Source: Liolophura sinensis
Lineage: Eukaryota; Mollusca; Polyplacophora; Chitonida; Chitonidae
Assembly (NCBI RefSeq): GCF_032854445.1
Contig: NC_088300.1
Location: 26,081,608-26,145,607, forward strand
Length of the DNA stretch: 64,000 nucleotides
Direction of reading: 5' to 3'
The stretch's first letter is position 1. Each line of letters starts with the position of its first letter. Of this stretch, positions 62,771 through 64,000 are shown one piece after another. Under the pieces are notes generated by a model. It ran no database searches and was not told the DNA's origin. It saw nothing but the letters and a program-made list of their open reading frames with translations. A program made the translations under genes and the position numbers.

Positions 62771-64000
62771 CCTGTCTGAAGTCTTGCAGCATTGACCCAA
62801 GTTTCTGGTCTTCAAACACCCACTCCAATCTACGATTATAAAATCTACAGACTGTTTTCAGCGGAATTTTGTCATCAGGATCAACGAAGGCCAAATCTTT
62901 CATGTTCAACAAAGCAACTATGTTAGTCCTGTCTCCTTGATACACTGGAATTCGAGTGAATCCACTTTTCATGATATTTGACACAGCTTCAAAGTCCAAC
63001 ATGGCATCATGCTCCATCATGAAAACATCCTCGATTTTTGTCATGACATCCTTGACAGTCTTTTTGCTAAGTTCTAACGCCCCTGATATGATGTTCATTT
63101 CATCATTCTCTAAGTCGTTCAAGTCTCGTGTCACCCGTATAAGCTCTTGAAGCTTTTCACGGTTGTACACCTGGCCAATTTCTTCCCCTAGAATTTTATC
63201 CAGAATCAAACTGATGGGAAATGAAAGGACAAATGTCAATACCATGAAAAGACGTGTGATCCAAATGGTTTTGGCCCCTACTGCTAGTCCATGTCGGGAA
63301 CAGATAGCCTGGGGAACAATTTCTCCAAAAATGACAATTGCCATGGTTGAACCTATGATAGCAAAGAGGCCATTAGTCAAGTCGTCAAGCAAAATTGTTA
63401 ATGTATTGTTCACGAGGACATTGCCGAGCAGAAGTGTGCAGAGAAGAAAGTTGCCTCGCTGTCTAACTGGAGATATTAACTTTGCGTATTTCTTTTCACT
63501 TGAAGAACCACAGTTTTCAATAATTTTTAACTCAGTTTTGTCAAGAGACATAAGGCCGAGATTAAGGCCACTAAACAACCCTGACAAGCACAGTAATATT
63601 CCAATGATGATAATTTGAAGCCAGAGTGGCATTAGTGTGGTCTCCTCCAAGGGTCGCTCCGTTTTTATCCTCACCCAGGGCCAGTCACCTTGGTGAACCC
63701 AATCATCAGTACCGGATGAATCCTTAACGCAAAGGTAGAAATATTTCTGTCCTTTGGCTAATTCTCTCAGTTTGACAGTGAACCGAGCAGTACTGGTCGA
63801 GTCATACTCGGTCAGAGAAACTATCTCTTCGGTGATACCTAGGTTGCTGCATTCCGTCCCTAAACTTGCGTTTTTAGCCGTGAACGCGATCGTTGTCGAG
63901 TTCGTAAAATTGGTACCAAACAGCCGAAGTGTGGTGGGTGTTTGTGACAAGATGATAAGTGTACCGGACTTGTCATAGCGTGCTTCCGTTCCCAATGCAT
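62771..64000 (-). CDS. CNNM-family metal transporter, exon 1 (5' partial): extracellular domain, DUF21, most of CBS pair
   Basis: This exon encodes the N-terminal half of a CNNM (CorC/ACDP) membrane protein, a family tied to Mg2+ efflux or homeostasis at the plasma membrane. Residues are counted from the TTG at 63995. Residues 1-120 are extracellular, with sequons at N29, N32 and N42. Four hydrophobic segments follow (about 122-150, 182-203, 208-235, 244-270) and carry the DUF21 signatures [21 protein letters not shown] and [13 protein letters not shown]. Then come YNREKLQEL and a CBS region (about 313-409) with GFTRIPVY (345-352), NMKDLAF and an acidic VDPDD (371-375), the region where mammalian PRL phosphatases dock (family knowledge, untested here). 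The exon ends at a GG/GTATGT donor in phase 1. The frame is open to the window edge, so the start codon and signal peptide lie beyond 64000. The family is certain. I cannot assign a vertebrate paralogue (CNNM1-4), and an invertebrate gene is probably pre-duplication. Confidence 0.96.

Overview
This is eukaryotic, intron-rich animal DNA with no bacterial or viral gene organisation. The split genes, tRNA-derived SINEs, many minisatellites and a two-zone CpG pattern suggest a lophotrochozoan invertebrate, most likely a mollusc. That assignment is inference. Few long reading frames are real; most coding sequence lies in short exons found by reading splice sites on the minus strand.

Right half (about 34.5-64 kb): one minus-strand gene encoding a CNNM/CorC-family transporter (DUF21 membrane domain, CBS pair, cyclic-nucleotide-binding-like domain). 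Six coding exons join in frame with GT-AG sites: 64000-62771 (5' end lies outside the window), 46413-46270, 45564-45433, 43107-42946, 40426-40343 and 39541-38844 (stop). Together they give about 815 residues. Every intron is phase 1. Intron 1 is 16.4 kb and holds SINEs and three large minisatellites (49-, 38- and 30-bp units). Intron 4 holds a 50-bp minisatellite. This half is conspicuously CpG-poor and TG/CA-rich, as expected of a germline-methylated gene body.

Left half (1 to about 34.5 kb): CpG-replete and mostly intergenic. It contains a small, previously hidden minus-strand gene. A signal-peptide exon (21633-21527) joins in phase with an EF-hand exon (16639-16496), giving a small secreted calcium-binding-like protein; its 3' end is unresolved. 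The rest is SINE copies, tandem arrays (64-bp at 4.3-4.9 kb, 33/39-bp at 25.7-26.0 kb, a 173-bp dimeric satellite at 29.0-30.07 kb) and a large imperfect inverted repeat (27.44-28.31 kb).

I found no rRNA, no free-standing tRNA gene, no CRISPR array and no operon. The two genes share a strand, but nothing suggests they work together. The most interesting items are the small EF-hand gene, the sharp CpG boundary near 34.5 kb, the dimeric satellite, the inverted repeats and the minisatellites carrying regularly spaced AGGTCA half-sites.
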